A DNA stretch of 64,000 nucleotides from Amborella trichopoda (lineage: Eukaryota; Streptophyta; Magnoliopsida; Amborellales; Amborellaceae), in NCBI RefSeq assembly GCF_000471905.2, contig NW_006495933.1, forward strand, positions 1,146,663 through 1,210,662, in the 5' to 3' direction. The notes under the pieces were generated by a model that was not told the origin of the DNA, searched no databases, and saw nothing but the letters and a program-made list of their open reading frames with translations. This document shows, piece after piece, positions 34,341 through 45,938 of the stretch; the stretch's first letter is position 1; every line of letters begins with the position of its first letter. The position numbers and the translations under genes were made by a program.

Positions 34341-34828
34341 CATCATCGTCTGTGATAGGTGCACAACAAGGGGAGACCTCTGGGGGCGGCAATAAGTTTC
34401 GTAGTCTTTGCTCTTCACCGAGACATCGAGGACACATCTACGGATGACGATGAACAACGTCGTATGCAAGCCTTATTGAGAGATAGAGATGGACTAACAA
34501 AAGGGGGAAAGAAGCTCACGCATGGTGCTGCTATCGCCATGCGCAAACTGTGAAACCGCAGGAAGGGGAAAATAAGAGAAAGTGCAATGCACAACACTGG
34601 CATTGCCGTGCATGACCTTTGCGGGATGCTCAGACGAAGAAAAGAAGAAGAAAGAATGAAAGAGAGAGAAGGTTTACTTTGAGCCTAGGGGTACCGGTCC
34701 AAAAGTTTCTCTCTCCTTACACTCTTTCTCAAAACGTGACCCAACAATGAGAAGGAAAGGAAATTCTATTAATTAAAAGTTCTCTTTTGTGAAGGGTTAA
34801 AGCCTTCTAGGTATAATGATGGTACGTG

Positions 34829-34868
34829 CTATATATAGAGTTATGCCCAAACATGGGTGGATTGATCA
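34829..34868 (-). promoter_or_regulatory. LTR promoter block and TATA box, element C 3' LTR
   Basis: Minus strand reads CCACCCATGTTTGGGCATAA and then CTCTATATATAGCA. It keeps the family CCCATGTTTGGGC core upstream of TATA. Confidence 0.7.
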
Positions 34869-36034
34869 AAATTAAACCTAATTGTTGGAAATTAAGATTT
34901 AATTGAATGAAAATAAATTAGAAAATAGGGTGAAAAATGACATATTTGCCCCTTCTTAACAAGCTGTGGAATTCCAAGATAGTCCTTGTTTTGCCCTAGA
35001 ACTTGCATGACTTTTCATGGATGATCCGGGGTTGTTCTGATGCCCGTTTGATCGAAATATATTGTTTTCTTGTAGGGCTCAGCATGACGATCGATTAGAT
35101 ACCAACTTCGAGTAATGGATCGTGTTTTAGGGTACGATCTTGTGACTTGAAATTTGAATGAATCTTAAAACTTTGGATCAATTGTGTGTTTGTTCCTTAA
35201 TGTTTTTCTGTGATTTCTTCACTGGATCACACTAAGCATGCTGTCATGATCGTGGGGCAACAAACACAGCTTGATTCTGTGCCTGGACGAAGATTTTGCA
35301 ACTTTGGAGTTTTGGCCGGAATCTGTAATTCCTGTGATGGAATTTACAGTCACTTCGTCGGCCTCATGTGCGGAATCCGACAGTTCATCATGTATGAGGT
35401 TTGATCTAAAGATAGCCCTATACCTTGTCCACGCGATGGAACTAGTTTCGTGTGGATCAGGTTCGCGAGCGGCGTGATTTGGCTGCTCGAGCAAGGCATA
35501 TTGCTGCTGATTTTTCAGTACGTTCTTCATAGAACAACAAATTCTTTCTCAATTTTCTTCGCACTTAAGCATCTTCACAGGGCGTGCCACATATTGAAAT
35601 GTTCGTCTTGAAGAGACGAACACGTTCCATCAAGTTTTAATGTGATATGATCTCTAACGAGGGAGATATAAGCGTTGCAAGTCACTGTTCGTGATTGTCC
35701 CTTTAATGGGATGTCCGTTCAACCTGAATTTATACCTTTGGGGGTTTTCATTTGTGTCGGATGGAGGTGGTCTCACAGCAATTTGAGACCTCGAAAATAT
35801 AGCTCTAGTTATAGGGTCCATTTTAGGGTGTTTGAGGATGATTCTACCGAAATTGTTTCTTAGTTTGCACTACCTTAGATATGTTCGAATATGACGAAAA
35901 TTGGCAGGAGACTTTTGAAAGTCCTTATGAAGACCTTAGCCAGTTATGGGGCTATTATGAGATTATCAGAATTTCCACTGTTTGTTAGGCTTTATTGATC
36001 GAGGACCCATGATTATGAAAAATGTCTTCCAACA

Positions 36035-37175
36035 GCATGCCCCATCGACTGTTGTTCTTTGAGAGATGCGAGGAGTACAATTATTCGGGAAATTTCCCCT
36101 GGCTAGCCACAAGACTAGATCTAGGCAATGCTGTAACTAGGATACTCAAACGTCTGAACGTAATGCACGGGTCCATCCATGGAGACTTTAAGGGGAGAAG
36201 AGACTTTTGAGGGATCCTATCGAATTCCTCATCCTCGAGGGATTATTTGTGATTTTGACAACTTGAGGATTTTAGAGGCCAAGTGCTATGAACCTTTGGT
36301 TGGCATTATTTGCTACTACACTAGGTTTGCTTTTGCTGATCAGGGTATCTCTATATGTCTCATCCATCAACGTTCATTCAGGGGTTTCTGACCTATCCTG
36401 AAGATCTGAGCCTGTCGGCTAGAGGGAATTTTGGTGAGGCAGCCTTGTGGGCTCCATCCTACCGAGTCCAGTCAGGAGCTTTTTAGCAGCCTATCCTGAA
36501 AATCTGGGCTTGTTTCCCAAGGAAGGTTTTTGGAGAGGCGATCTCATGGTGAGACATCACCCTGATGTCCCTGGCAGGTTAGGCCCTGGATTTTTCAGTT
36601 TCTTTCCTTCGTGGGGATCTTTAACATTTTGGACGAATCTTTCTGTCGTCGTCCTCTCCGTCAAGGACTCTTGTTGTTTTCTGAGGTGAAACATGGGAGA
36701 TCTTATGAGTCTCTCACTCCCGGGTGAGCCACTTTGCGTTGTGATTGGATGCTGGTAGTTGAGGATTTTGCGTAGGCCTCATTAGTCGGGATTATGGCTG
36801 TTTGGTGATTGGATGTCGGCTGAGGCTGTGGTGCTCTGTAAACCTGCTTTTTGTTGGTCCAAGTGCCCTTTGCGGGTTTTCACTTAAACAAGGGAAGTGG
36901 CATCGTAAAGACAGTTTTCATCAACTTCCTTTTTTTTTTCGGCTCTTTTACCCATGACTTTGCGGCCATGTCCACCCTTTTCATCTGTTTTTGCTCACGT
37001 TACCTTTTGGGGATTTCACTGTGCCTGGGTTTTTGTTTTCATGGAACTGTATTACTCTTGGTTTCGTGACCATGCCCGTCCATCATTTTTACTCATGGCG
37101 TTCCCTTGTTCAGGTGTACACCATGACCGTTTTTTTTGTGTGAAGGTGTGTCTAGGGTCATGCCTTCGAGACCTG
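36035..37175 (-). mobile_element. Internal 3' region of element C, LTR-proximal part
   Basis: Inverted counterpart of 16320-17195 and 26510-28269. The GTTTTCAC/TACTCATGGC spacer lies at 36840-37150, then non-coding DNA reaches the LTR. No 97-bp array is present. Confidence 0.65.
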
Positions 37176-37589
37176 TGCGAAGCCTTTTAATGTAACGCAG
37201 CCAGGATGTGCACTATAGTTTAGAGTCATACGGCTGGACCGTAGTGGTGATGAATGATAGTCGGTAGAGGCCATAGAGTGAGTATGGTGGTGGTTTTGAC
37301 TCACTTTGGGGAGATAGTACGAGGCTGCCTACAAAAGATGGAAGATGTATGAAAGGTGGGTGAAAAGTGGCACCCACTAGCTGACAGCGAGTATGGGTGG
37401 CGAGATGGCTCGCCATTTTGTGAGCATGGGTGCGACTCACTAGAGAATGATGAATAGTGGTAGTCAAGTGAATGGGTTCACTGGGGAAGCAATGAAGGTG
37501 GTGCGCGCACACTAATGGGTCAGTTAGGGAAAGCATACGTGAAAGTGCACGTAAAAGGGGGTGTGCGCGTATGTGGGGGCAAGTTTAAG
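37176..37589. other. Non-coding spacer of element C
   Basis: Transition into the 35-bp satellite. Contains a few GGTCATGC.. words at both ends and otherwise no recognised feature. Confidence 0.45.
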
Positions 37590-38870
37590 GTCGTGCCTCT
37601 AGGACCTATGCAAAGCAGTTTAACGTCATATGGCTAGGGCGTGCACTATGGTTTAAGGTCATATAGCATGGACCGTGGTTACGTAGTTTAAAGTCATGCA
37701 ACTAGGACCAGACAGTTTAAGGTCAAGCAACTAGACCTCCGCTATAGTTTTAGGTCATATAGTTTGGACCATGATGCTGAGCCTTTTAATGTCATGTAGC
37801 TAAGATGTAAACTATGGTTTATGGTCATCTAGCTCGGATCGTGGCTATGCAGTTTAAAGTCATGCTGCTAAAACTAGTCAGTTTAAGATCGTGCAACTAG
37901 ACCTATGCTACAGTTTTAGGTCATATAGTTTGGACCGTACAGTTTACGGTCATGCAGTTGGACCATGGCTATGCAGTTTAAGGTCATGCAGCACGGATCA
38001 TGGCTGTGCAGTTTAAGGTCATGCAGCAAAGACCATGGATGTGAAGTTTAAGGTCATGTAGCACAGACTATTGTTATGCAACTTAAGGTCATGCAACACA
38101 GACCATGGCTATGCAGTATAAGGTCATGCAGTACGGACCATGGCTATGTAGTTTAAGGTCATGCAGCACGGACTATGGTTGTTTAGTTTAAGGACATGCA
38201 CCACAGACCAAGGCTGTGCAGTTTAAGGTCATGCAGCATGAACCATGGCTGTGCAGTTTAAGGTCATGCAGCATGGACCATGGCTGTGCAGTTTAAGGTC
38301 ATGCAGCATGGACTATGGTTGTGCAGTTTAAGGTCATGCATCACGAACCATGGATGTGCAGTTTAAGGTCATGTAGCGTGGACCATGGTTGTGCAGTTTA
38401 AGGTCATGCAGCACGAACCATGGCTGTGCAGTTTAAGGTCATGTAGCACGGACCATGGTTGTGCAGTTTAAGGTCATGCAGTCACAGACCATGGACTGTG
38501 CGTTTGACGGTCATGCACACGGATCATGGCTGTNNNNNNNNNNNNNNNNNNNNAGGTCATGCATCACGAACCATGGATGTGCAGTTTAAGGTCATGTAGC
38601 GTGGACCATGGTTGTGCAGTTTAAGGTCATGCAGCACGAACCATGGCTGTGCAGTTTAAGGTCATGTAGCACGGACCATGGTTGTGCAGTTTAAGGTCAT
38701 GCAGCACAGACCATGGCTGTGCGTTTGACGGTCATGCAACACGGATCATGGCTGTGCCATTTAAGGTCATGCAGCACGGACCATGGCTGTGCATTTTAAG
38801 GTCATGCAGCACGGACCATGGCTGTGCAGTTTAAGGTCATGCAGCACAGATCATTATGTGGGTCGCCTTG
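37590..38870. repeat. 35-bp satellite array, about 36 copies, with assembly gap
   Basis: Units of GCAGTTTAAGGTCATGCAGC followed by ACGGACCATGGCTGT. Irregular at the left, highly regular (exact 35-base steps) from about 38190. It is the large version of a repeat present in only about six degenerate copies in the outer and inner Tat elements. More scattered units lie at 39300-39590. Copy number is unreliable because of the N run at 38534-38553. Confidence 0.95.
38534..38553. other. Assembly gap, 20 N
   Basis: Exactly 20 N inside the 35-bp satellite. About 200 bases to its left (38331-38533) recur almost unchanged to its right (38554-38755). Confidence 0.98.
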
Positions 38871-39620
38871 TAGGTGAAGCTGCATGGGGAATGGGTCTAT
38901 GGATAGCAATCTGACTCTCTAGGGATAAAGATAGTTGAGGGTATACACATGCAGAGACATTTAGATGAAGATGGTGGCAAGCAGAAGCAGACTTCAAGGG
39001 GATTAAGAGGTTAAGTGTGACTCCCTGGGGATGATGAGTAGTGGTATGATGTAACTCTATTGAGAATCATAGGCCAGAGTACAGATGCAACCACACTGGG
39101 GGTTGAAAGGATAAGAATGCCCCTAACTCCTTAGGGGTTGTGGGTCGCAATAGGATGCGACTCCTACTGGGGTGTTGGTGTGAAACAGACCCACTAGGGA
39201 TTGAAGGGATAAGCATGACTCCCATTTTCTTTGCATACACCTAACTCCACTGGGGATGTTGTTGGAATGCACTTGGCGAAGGGTTGCATCCATTTTGAAG
39301 TTTAAAGTCATGCATGTGAACTATTTGTTACGTTGTTTATTGTTTTACTACAGGGATGTGCGTTACAGTTTTAAGGTCTTATAGCTCGGACCAGGGCTAT
39401 GCAGTTTAAAGTCATGAGGCTAGGACCATGCAGTTTAAGGTCGTGCAACTAGACCTCTGCTACAATTTAGGGTCATAAAGTTTGGACCATGCAATTTTAA
39501 GGTCGTGCAACTAGACTGTGGCTGTGCAGTTTAGGGTCATGTGGATAAGACCAAGCATGTACAGTGTAAGGTCATGTAGCATGGACCACAGTGTGGGGAG
39601 AATGTGACTCCAGGGGAAAT
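38871..39620 (-). mobile_element. Element C internal region with repeated PBS-complement motifs
   Basis: 38871-39010 is the inverted counterpart of 26090-26250. The rest holds at least seven plus-strand variants of the tRNA-Arg PBS core (form ACTCCACTGGGGAT): 38910, 39017, 39087, 39124, 39156, 39187, 39241, 39603. On the element's own RNA strand they read like the tRNA-Arg 3' end. Scattered 35-bp satellite units occur at 39300-39590. No coding signal. Confidence 0.6.
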
Positions 39621-39779
39621 AGAGTCGTAATTGGGGACTCGATTCTCAAAGGAGTGCAGTTACGGTGCAAGGAATGAACTTCCTGAGGATGCGGGACGAA
39701 GGTCCAGATGGGAGCGTCGTGGCATGCACACGACGTTAAGTTCTAGATGGTGCTAACGGCGTTAGACCCTTCATGAAGG

Positions 39780-40050
39780 GCGCTTGACATTAGTCACTTG
39801 ATGAGGTGCACGACGTAAATCCTAGAAGAAGCACGCGACAATAACCCTTGATGAAGCATGTGGTCATAACCGTTGACAAAGTGCGTGGCAATGGCCCTTG
39901 ACGAATGCGCTTATCGTTAGCTCTTGATGAAGGCACGTGGAGATAGCCTTGGAAGAAGCGTGCGGCGATAGCCCCTTGACGAAGCGCGCGGTGATAGCCC
40001 CTTGACGAAGCATGCGGCGATAGCCCCTTGATGAGGCACGCGACGATAGC
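39780..40050. repeat. 26-bp minisatellite, about 11 copies
   Basis: Units of GATAGCCCCTTGACGAAGCG plus six bases, upstream of the D-family TATA box. Best conserved at 39960-40040. Confidence 0.85.
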
Positions 40051-40151
40051 TTCTTTCGGGTCTCGAACCCGACCTGATCTTATTGCCGTCAAAAGCTTGG
40101 GGCTGGAGTGTCATTTCAGATTTGTTAAGAGCAATTTGTGGCACGGCTGAG

Positions 40152-40159
40152 TATAAAAG
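40152..40159 (+). promoter_or_regulatory. D-family LTR TATA box
   Basis: TATAAAAG in the context GGCTGAGTATAAAAGGGGG, a strong plant TATA box. Confidence 0.75.
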
Positions 40160-40201
40160 GGGGAAAACCCCATTTTACTATTTTACCGAAGGGTAAAATA
40201 G
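40159..40201 (+). promoter_or_regulatory. Tandem hairpins near the D-family transcription start
   Basis: GGGG-AAAA-CCCC at 40160-40171 is followed by a perfect 10-bp stem CTATTTTACC / GGTAAAATAG around a GAAG loop at 40178-40201. With TATA at 40152, initiation is expected close to this site, so the hairpins would sit at the 5' end of the RNA or mark its start. Confidence 0.7.
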
Positions 40202-40834
40202 TTGAAGAGAGGTTTTAGAGAGAGAGGGAAAGCTGGAGCTTTCATCAATGGTTTCTCAACTAGAGTTTTCTAGCCAAAATCTATACTACCCAGGCTTTCA
40301 GGGGCTTTCTGGTGAGCTTCAGAAGGTTGGGAGCCGCAATGTGCTTGCGAGTGTTTTTGGAGAGTGCTGAGGTTCTTCTGAGCAGGGAACGGGGCTTCTC
40401 AGAGCCTTGGCTGGATTTGCAATGGTGCTCTGCCCAAGTTCTAATGCTTTTTCGATAGTATCAACGCTGAAGGGAGGTTGCAAAGAAGTCAGGGGGGTCT
40501 GACGATCTTCTGGTTATTAAAAGAAGTAGGAGGAGTAGCATTGGGTTCACCGAAAACTCAGTGGAATTTCGGTGAGTTCGTGGCGAACTGCTGAAGTGTG
40601 AAAACAGGGAGAAGGTAAACCGACAGGGTCATAGGGAAGCTTCCATGGGAATTTCGGTGGTCTCTTCGATTTTCCCAGCTATTGAAAAGGGGAAAGAACA
40701 GGGTCCGATGGAATTCGCGTTGGAATATGCCCCCTGGGAATTGGGGACGGTAGGAACTGAGGCACAACGAGGACATGCGCTTCATTAAGTCGCATGCAGC
40801 GCTGCCTTCGCGCGTCTCTAGACTACACATGCGA

Positions 40835-41015
40835 TAGCCACGCTCAAGAGCATGCCACTTGCGGCAATGGTCTCGCGTTGTGTTGGCCTACCCATGGTAA
40901 TGGTAGCACGCGACATTGAGCTACGCACTATAGTGGTCACCTGCGGCGTTGAGTCACACACAGCAATGATCACACACGGTATTGAGTTGCGTGCGGTGAT
41001 GACCATGGATGGTGA
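40835..41015. repeat. 33-bp minisatellite, about 5 copies
   Basis: Units such as AATGGTAGCACGCGACATTG followed by AGCTACGCACTAT, inside the D-family LTR downstream of the promoter. Confidence 0.75.
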
Positions 41016-41452
41016 TGCCTTGTGGGGGCCAAGAGTGATGGCAAATGAGAAGGCCTGGTTACTGTGGTCTGTTGGAAGCCAAGTCCTCTAGCACAACAGT
41101 GAAGTCCATGTTGTTTTGGAGGAAGGGAATCCATCATGGGCTAGCTCCTTGCCAGAGAAGTCTGCTTTGTATGTCAGATGGATTGAAGTTGACTCGAAAA
41201 TGGTTGGCTTCTTCTTTTGGCCTGTAACATCCTTCTTGAGAACACCCCGGCAGATGAATTTAAGCTGACTTCTAAGTGGTTTTGCTTCTTCTTCATGATG
41301 AGGGCATTTCTTTTTGGTATGTAACTGTCCTCTTATCCTCAGATTCAGGAGTTTTGTGCTGTGGGTTTTGGCTTGTAATCATCCTCTTATCCTCAGATGC
41401 AAGAGCTTTGTAACCTCCCTAATAATGGGTGGCGTGCACCTTTTTCTATTGA

Positions 41453-41458
41453 AATAAA
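41453..41458 (+). terminator. Putative polyadenylation signal AATAAA in D-family LTR
   Basis: AATAAA within GAAATAAAATAG near the presumed 3' end of the LTR, 1.3 kb after the TATA box. Confidence 0.45.
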
Positions 41459-41520
41459 ATAGATGAATTTCCTTTGAGTCGGCTTACTGTTCCTCATTAG
41501 TCTTCTATGTTCTTGATCTA

Positions 41521-44500
41521 GTCTCATAGGTGTAGGTGGTAGGGTACGTTTAGGAACAGGCTTTGGTTGAGTTTGGTGTGTGACACTGGCTGACTTTGTT
41601 GTTCAGCCGGTGCGGTTTGGGTTGATGTGGAGGCAATATGTATTTGTATTAGGGATGTAGATGTTTGAGGTTGACGATTGGGGAAAAGTGAAAGATAAGG
41701 AAACTTGAGGACCTTAAGCTTATGAGGTGTGGGCTGTAGCTTCTTCGCCAATCTCAGTTTCATTTGCCCCGTGCTGGATGGTACTTCCAAGATCTCCACC
41801 ATGTAGGAGGCCTCTTTGGAAGAGGAGCTTGAAGGTGGCTCTCTTTTGGTGTTGACAAGGCATCGACGATTGTCAAGAATCCAGCCGCTTGGGCTGGCAT
41901 CTTTCTTAGGCGCTTCCACTGCGACCTGCTAAGGCTGGTGAATCCGAGCTTTATGTTTAGAGCGTCAAAGTCTGAGCTCTGCTGAGCTGTACCTATGGAA
42001 GAACTAGAAGAGGAGGTAGTAGAAGAAGAGTTAGAATGTTTCAAGCAGCTTTTTACATCGTCACCGGAATTGGATGCGTGTAGGGGGTATTTTAGGTCTT
42101 GCCCCGGCTCTGACCATTGGAGGGTTCTTTTAACATCGTCACCTGCATTGGACAACTCCCGAGTTGTTGATGACTGAGGGATGTCCATATGATTGGACGA
42201 CAGGATAAGGCAAGTTGCGCCTAGGATGAAGTCCTGTAAGGTTGGAAATGGCAAAAGGGGCCTGAGAAACACTTCCTTGACTGGTTGCTGAGGGACACGA
42301 TTCCTTCAGCGGGCTGACTTGAGCGATTGTCGTCTCCTTCTGGATCCTTGAGGAGGTGTTTGGACCGCCCTATCGGGTTTAAGAGTAGCCCTAGGTTGGT
42401 GGACTACCTCACGCTTTAGGGATTTGAGTCTACTTCGCTCATGGTAGACTTTCTAAGGCTGAGAAGTCGAGGGCTCTGAAGGATCTAGTGTATGCTCATA
42501 AGGGACTCGTAGTGGGATTTCCTATTGGATGGGAGTGATGTATTGGAAGTACTCAGGGAGAACGGTGAAAACGATGTAGCCTTCCTATACTTTTTGAGTG
42601 ACCATAGCTTCAAACCCAGAGCATTCCTTCAGCTCGTGACACCATACTTGGTGATATGGGCACCAAAGGTTTTTCGTACCCTTGGCAAGGCGTTTAGGCT
42701 GCCAGACGGGCTTGGGAGTGATGAGAACCTATTGAAGCATTACCTCGAAGAGGGTTTGTAGAAGGTCTAGCTCAGCGCTTCCCGGGGCTTGCGTCGGGAA
42801 TTCTTATTGCACTGGTGGAAGAGGGACTTGAGGGCGTCCTTTTGGGTTACCATGAGCTTCCTGGCACAGCTGCATTTTCTTTGCCAAGAGTTTGTGGAAG
42901 CTAGTGCATTCGCTCACGTCATGGCCTCGTATCAGGTGATACGAGCACTAGAGGTTCTCAGTTCCAAGAGGCAGGAACTTGGGCTGCCTTGTCGATTTTG
43001 GTGTAATGTGTCCCTCTTCGAGTATTATGGAAAATAATGCATGGGGGATGGCGAGTGCCCATCATCTTCTTATATTGTCACTATGTGAGAAGCCTTAATT
43101 GCCCCGAACGCTTTCTTTAACTCTTCAAGCTTTATCTGACCCTTGTTAATGAGGGATTTAATAGTGTCATTGAGCTTATAACAGTTTAATAGTGTCATTG
43201 ACTTCCAGTAGCTGGATCATGTTTTGCTCTAGTAGCAGTTGAAGTAGTGCAGGAGCCCACTCCTTATCAAAGAGGTACACCTTATTCTGGTGCTGGATCC
43301 AGAAGTTGAGTTGCTTAATATTTTTGGGAGGCGAGACCTTGTTGTAAGACTGTTTCTTGCCCCCACCCTGGGAAATTTGTGCCTTGGAGAGGTCCTGGTC
43401 TGAGGGGCGGTGTTCTTAGTAACAGTCAAGGTGACAGTCGCACTGATCACCGCTTTCTACTGGTTGCCCCAATTGTTGGAGTGGGAGTTCGAGCCAGAGG
43501 GTTGCTGATGAGATCTGCCATGGTGCTTGGACAAACCTTCAATACGAACTGCTTTAGAGATGAGCTCTGACATGGAGGGTGGATTGGAGGCCTCGACATG
43601 CAGAGCGATCTCGAGAAGCGTATTATGTATGTAGGTCTAGACAACTACTTTTTCAGTCATGGGAGTGGCATGAAAGGTTGCCAACTCTCTACACAGGGCT
43701 ATGAACTTGACAACTGGCTCCCCAAGGTCTTGAGTCAGAGTGAGAAGCTCGATGGTCTCCACGTTCCTCTGGACTTCATAGAAGAATTGGTAAAACAACT
43801 GCTCCATTTCCTGCCAGGTGTGCACCGAGTTTGGAGATAGTCGAGCATACCACTGGAAGGCTGGCCCTTTGAGAGTCTCGACGAACTGACAGAGGAGGAG
43901 TCACCTGTCAGTTGACATCTCTCGACAAGCTTCTTGAAAGTGAGTAGTATGCTGGTGCAAGGCCGTAGTATCGTTGAATAGGGGGAGCTTCCTTTTTTGA
44001 TAGTTCGAGGCAAACAACACTTGTTCAATGTACAAGGGGTATAACTTTTGGTAAAGCGATGCCTCTTGCATCCCTGGGACCTTGTTCTTGAGGCTATGGC
44101 CACCATGGAATCTATGTCGGTTTGGGAAACCCCTCGGGAAGCAGAGCTGACTAAGGAAACCGGTGGGTGTTTGCCTGGGAACTGTGCCTTCACCAGACGG
44201 AGAATCGGTCTCATAGTGAGAAGAAGGGGACCTAGAGGCTTCTAGTTGTTCCATCTTTTCGAGGATGGACTGCATCATTACCTCAAACCTGTTCATCCGC
44301 TTTTCTTGGGTGTCATCCTTCTCGTTGATCACCATGACATTAACCTTTTCTTCTTGAAGGGCAGGTTTAGGTGGAGTAGTGGACGACCGGGGTTTACGAA
44401 TCGTGAGTGGAAAGTCTGTCTGCAGGGGCTCAGCATGCCCCGATTGGACTCAAGCCTTATACGCCAGCCGTGTGAGGACCGGTTCTTGAAGGTCTTGGGA

Positions 44501-44650
44501 TCGTGGCTTCTTACAGTGATCACCAAGCAGTATTCTTGGACTCGCTCAGGCTCAGGGATTCGCAGAGGGAAGAAGGGATTATGAGGCAGGATATCACCAA
44601 AGGTGGCAACCTCAACTGCCTTGGGGACTTCTTTAGTCAAAATTTGCAAA
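41521..44650 (-). mobile_element. gag: gag region of element C (Tat type)
   Basis: Minus-strand segments carry Tat-type Gag features. At 43901-44335 there is a coiled-coil-like start (MMQSILEKMEQLEASRS), then LYPLYIEQVLFASNY and PLFNDTTALHQHTTHFQEAC, the conserved capsid block. At 43637-43825 comes SWQEME/FYQFFYEVQRNVETIELLTL-like sequence. Further down, two small knuckle-like clusters of the H-x4-GH-x-EC type lie near 42600-42680 and 42880-42960. Gag would form the cytoplasmic particle. The frame is broken in several places. No protease, RT or integrase is recognised between this region and the 3' region at 39.6 kb. Fossil. Confidence 0.7.
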
Positions 44651-45920
44651 CCTTTCTTCAGCTTGATCCTGAGGCGGCTATAGACCTCACCCCGGAACCA
44701 AGCCTAAGGCTTAGACTGCCCCATATTTCTTGAGCAAGCGAGGGCTGTGTTGATTAGCTGGAGCAAAGTATGGGGTCCAAGGACAGAGGGCAACCTGGGT
44801 CACTTTCTTGGAGGCTGCAGGCTCCTGTATGACATCAGGCCATTGCCTCGGATTCCCTTGTGGGACCTTGGTGCATGTTTGACTTGAGGCGGCTGACTCA
44901 AGATGGGACTCTCAGGAAAAACCTTTGAGCACCAGGTCTCAAGGTGCTTGCCTGGTGAGAGAGGAGTGATAGAAGAAGGAGATGGTGCATGACTCCACTT
45001 GATCTTTGATTGGGGAGGAACTTGCAAAGCTGGTGCATGTGCACCTTTAGGGTTAGCCGTCCGGGTGCCTTGGGGGTCAAACCGGGCTTACTCAACTGGT
45101 TCGACCTTAGGAGGTCTTGACTCATGAACTTGTGTCTGTCAGGGAGCGGGTAGTAACCTATCTCTCATAGGGTGAAGCTGTGTGTGGTGAGAGGGAGGAC
45201 AAAGTGGTCGACCCTCATGTGCTCGAGCTGACACACAACTGGCGCTGCCCCAAGTTGTGGGATGCATGATGCGCGTAGGGTTTGTCACTAGAAGGCCTAG
45301 CCTTGAACGCTAGTTCAAGGTAGAACGAAGGTTGCCTCAAGGTGTGGCTTGAGTGGTTGGACCATGATATTTTAGGTGTGTGCAAGATGTGGAAGCCGTA
45401 GGGTCTTTGCCTCGGTGTGCCAAGCCTCTTGGTATAGACGTTCGGAGTGGTGAAGGAGTATGGGGGGTTGCCTTACGGTGAACCTCTGGGGCGACGACAA
45501 CCTACTTGCCTTTCGCGAACGTGGTTAAAGTAGCCTTTCGACGAATCCCAGCAACATGACCGGCAAGGGAATTGCCAGTAGCATAGTGTGTGCTGTGTGC
45601 AGTAGCAGATGTGTTATCAATGCAAGGGGCCTTGGTGGATGGTCCACTAGGGCGAGGAAGCGGGGAGTCAAGGACCTTTAAGTCCGTTCTCGCACCAACC
45701 TAGGAAATAACTTGAGATGGACTGTGAGTCCTAGCTCAAAAGGAGTGTAGGGAACGAAGCTTAAGCAGTTCGCTTCCCTCGGACAGTCACAAGTGCAGAG
45801 ATGAGAAAATCCCCGACTCAGATGAACGGGTTGAATAACCCTGATGCCATAGAAAGTAGTACAGAAAGTAAAAGGTGATACTGATAAAAAAAGACCGAAC
45901 CAACGAAGGGGTAATAAGTC
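44651..45920 (-). mobile_element. Untranslated leader of element C
   Basis: Between PBS and gag. 45535-45640 matches, inverted, the leader of the inner element (25735-25810). No protein similarity recognised. Confidence 0.6.
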
Positions 45921-45938
45921 CCCCGTGGAGTCGCTAAG
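45921..45938 (-). other. Primer-binding site, tRNA-Arg type, element C
   Basis: Minus strand CTTAGCGACTCCACGGGG region, diverged by a few bases from TGGCGACTCCACTGGGGA, directly inside the LTR edge at 45940. Confidence 0.8.

Larger units (their letters stand above)
33731..36034 (-). mobile_element. 3' LTR of minus-strand element C
   Basis: On the minus strand it starts TGTTGGAAGACATTTTTCAT at 36034 and shares U3 blocks with the LTRs at 20596 and 50878. The promoter block and TATA lie at 34829-34868. The lower part (33731-34340) is colinear with 46501-46835 and 49850-50230 of the partner LTR. The terminal bases typical of the family are not found at the lower edge, so this is an incomplete copy. 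Confidence 0.75.
39715..41520 (+). mobile_element. D-family LTR, plus strand, inside element C
   Basis: TATA box at 40152, two hairpins just after it, a transcript-like region and AATAAA at 41453-41458. The same promoter layout occurs inverted at 15437-15486. It lies between the gag region and the 3' region of element C in the opposite orientation, so it is best read as an inserted LTR. Both edges are approximate, and I could not fix a target duplication. Confidence 0.5.

Noticed and set aside
37590-38870. 35-bp array considered as a centromeric satellite
   Set aside because: The unit is too short, the array is about 1.3 kb, and it lies at a defined place inside a retroelement with colinear relatives elsewhere in the window.
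41995-42761. Plus-strand frames considered as a host gene
   Set aside because: They lie antisense to the Tat-type gag region of element C, lack splice-like structure and have no recognisable domain.
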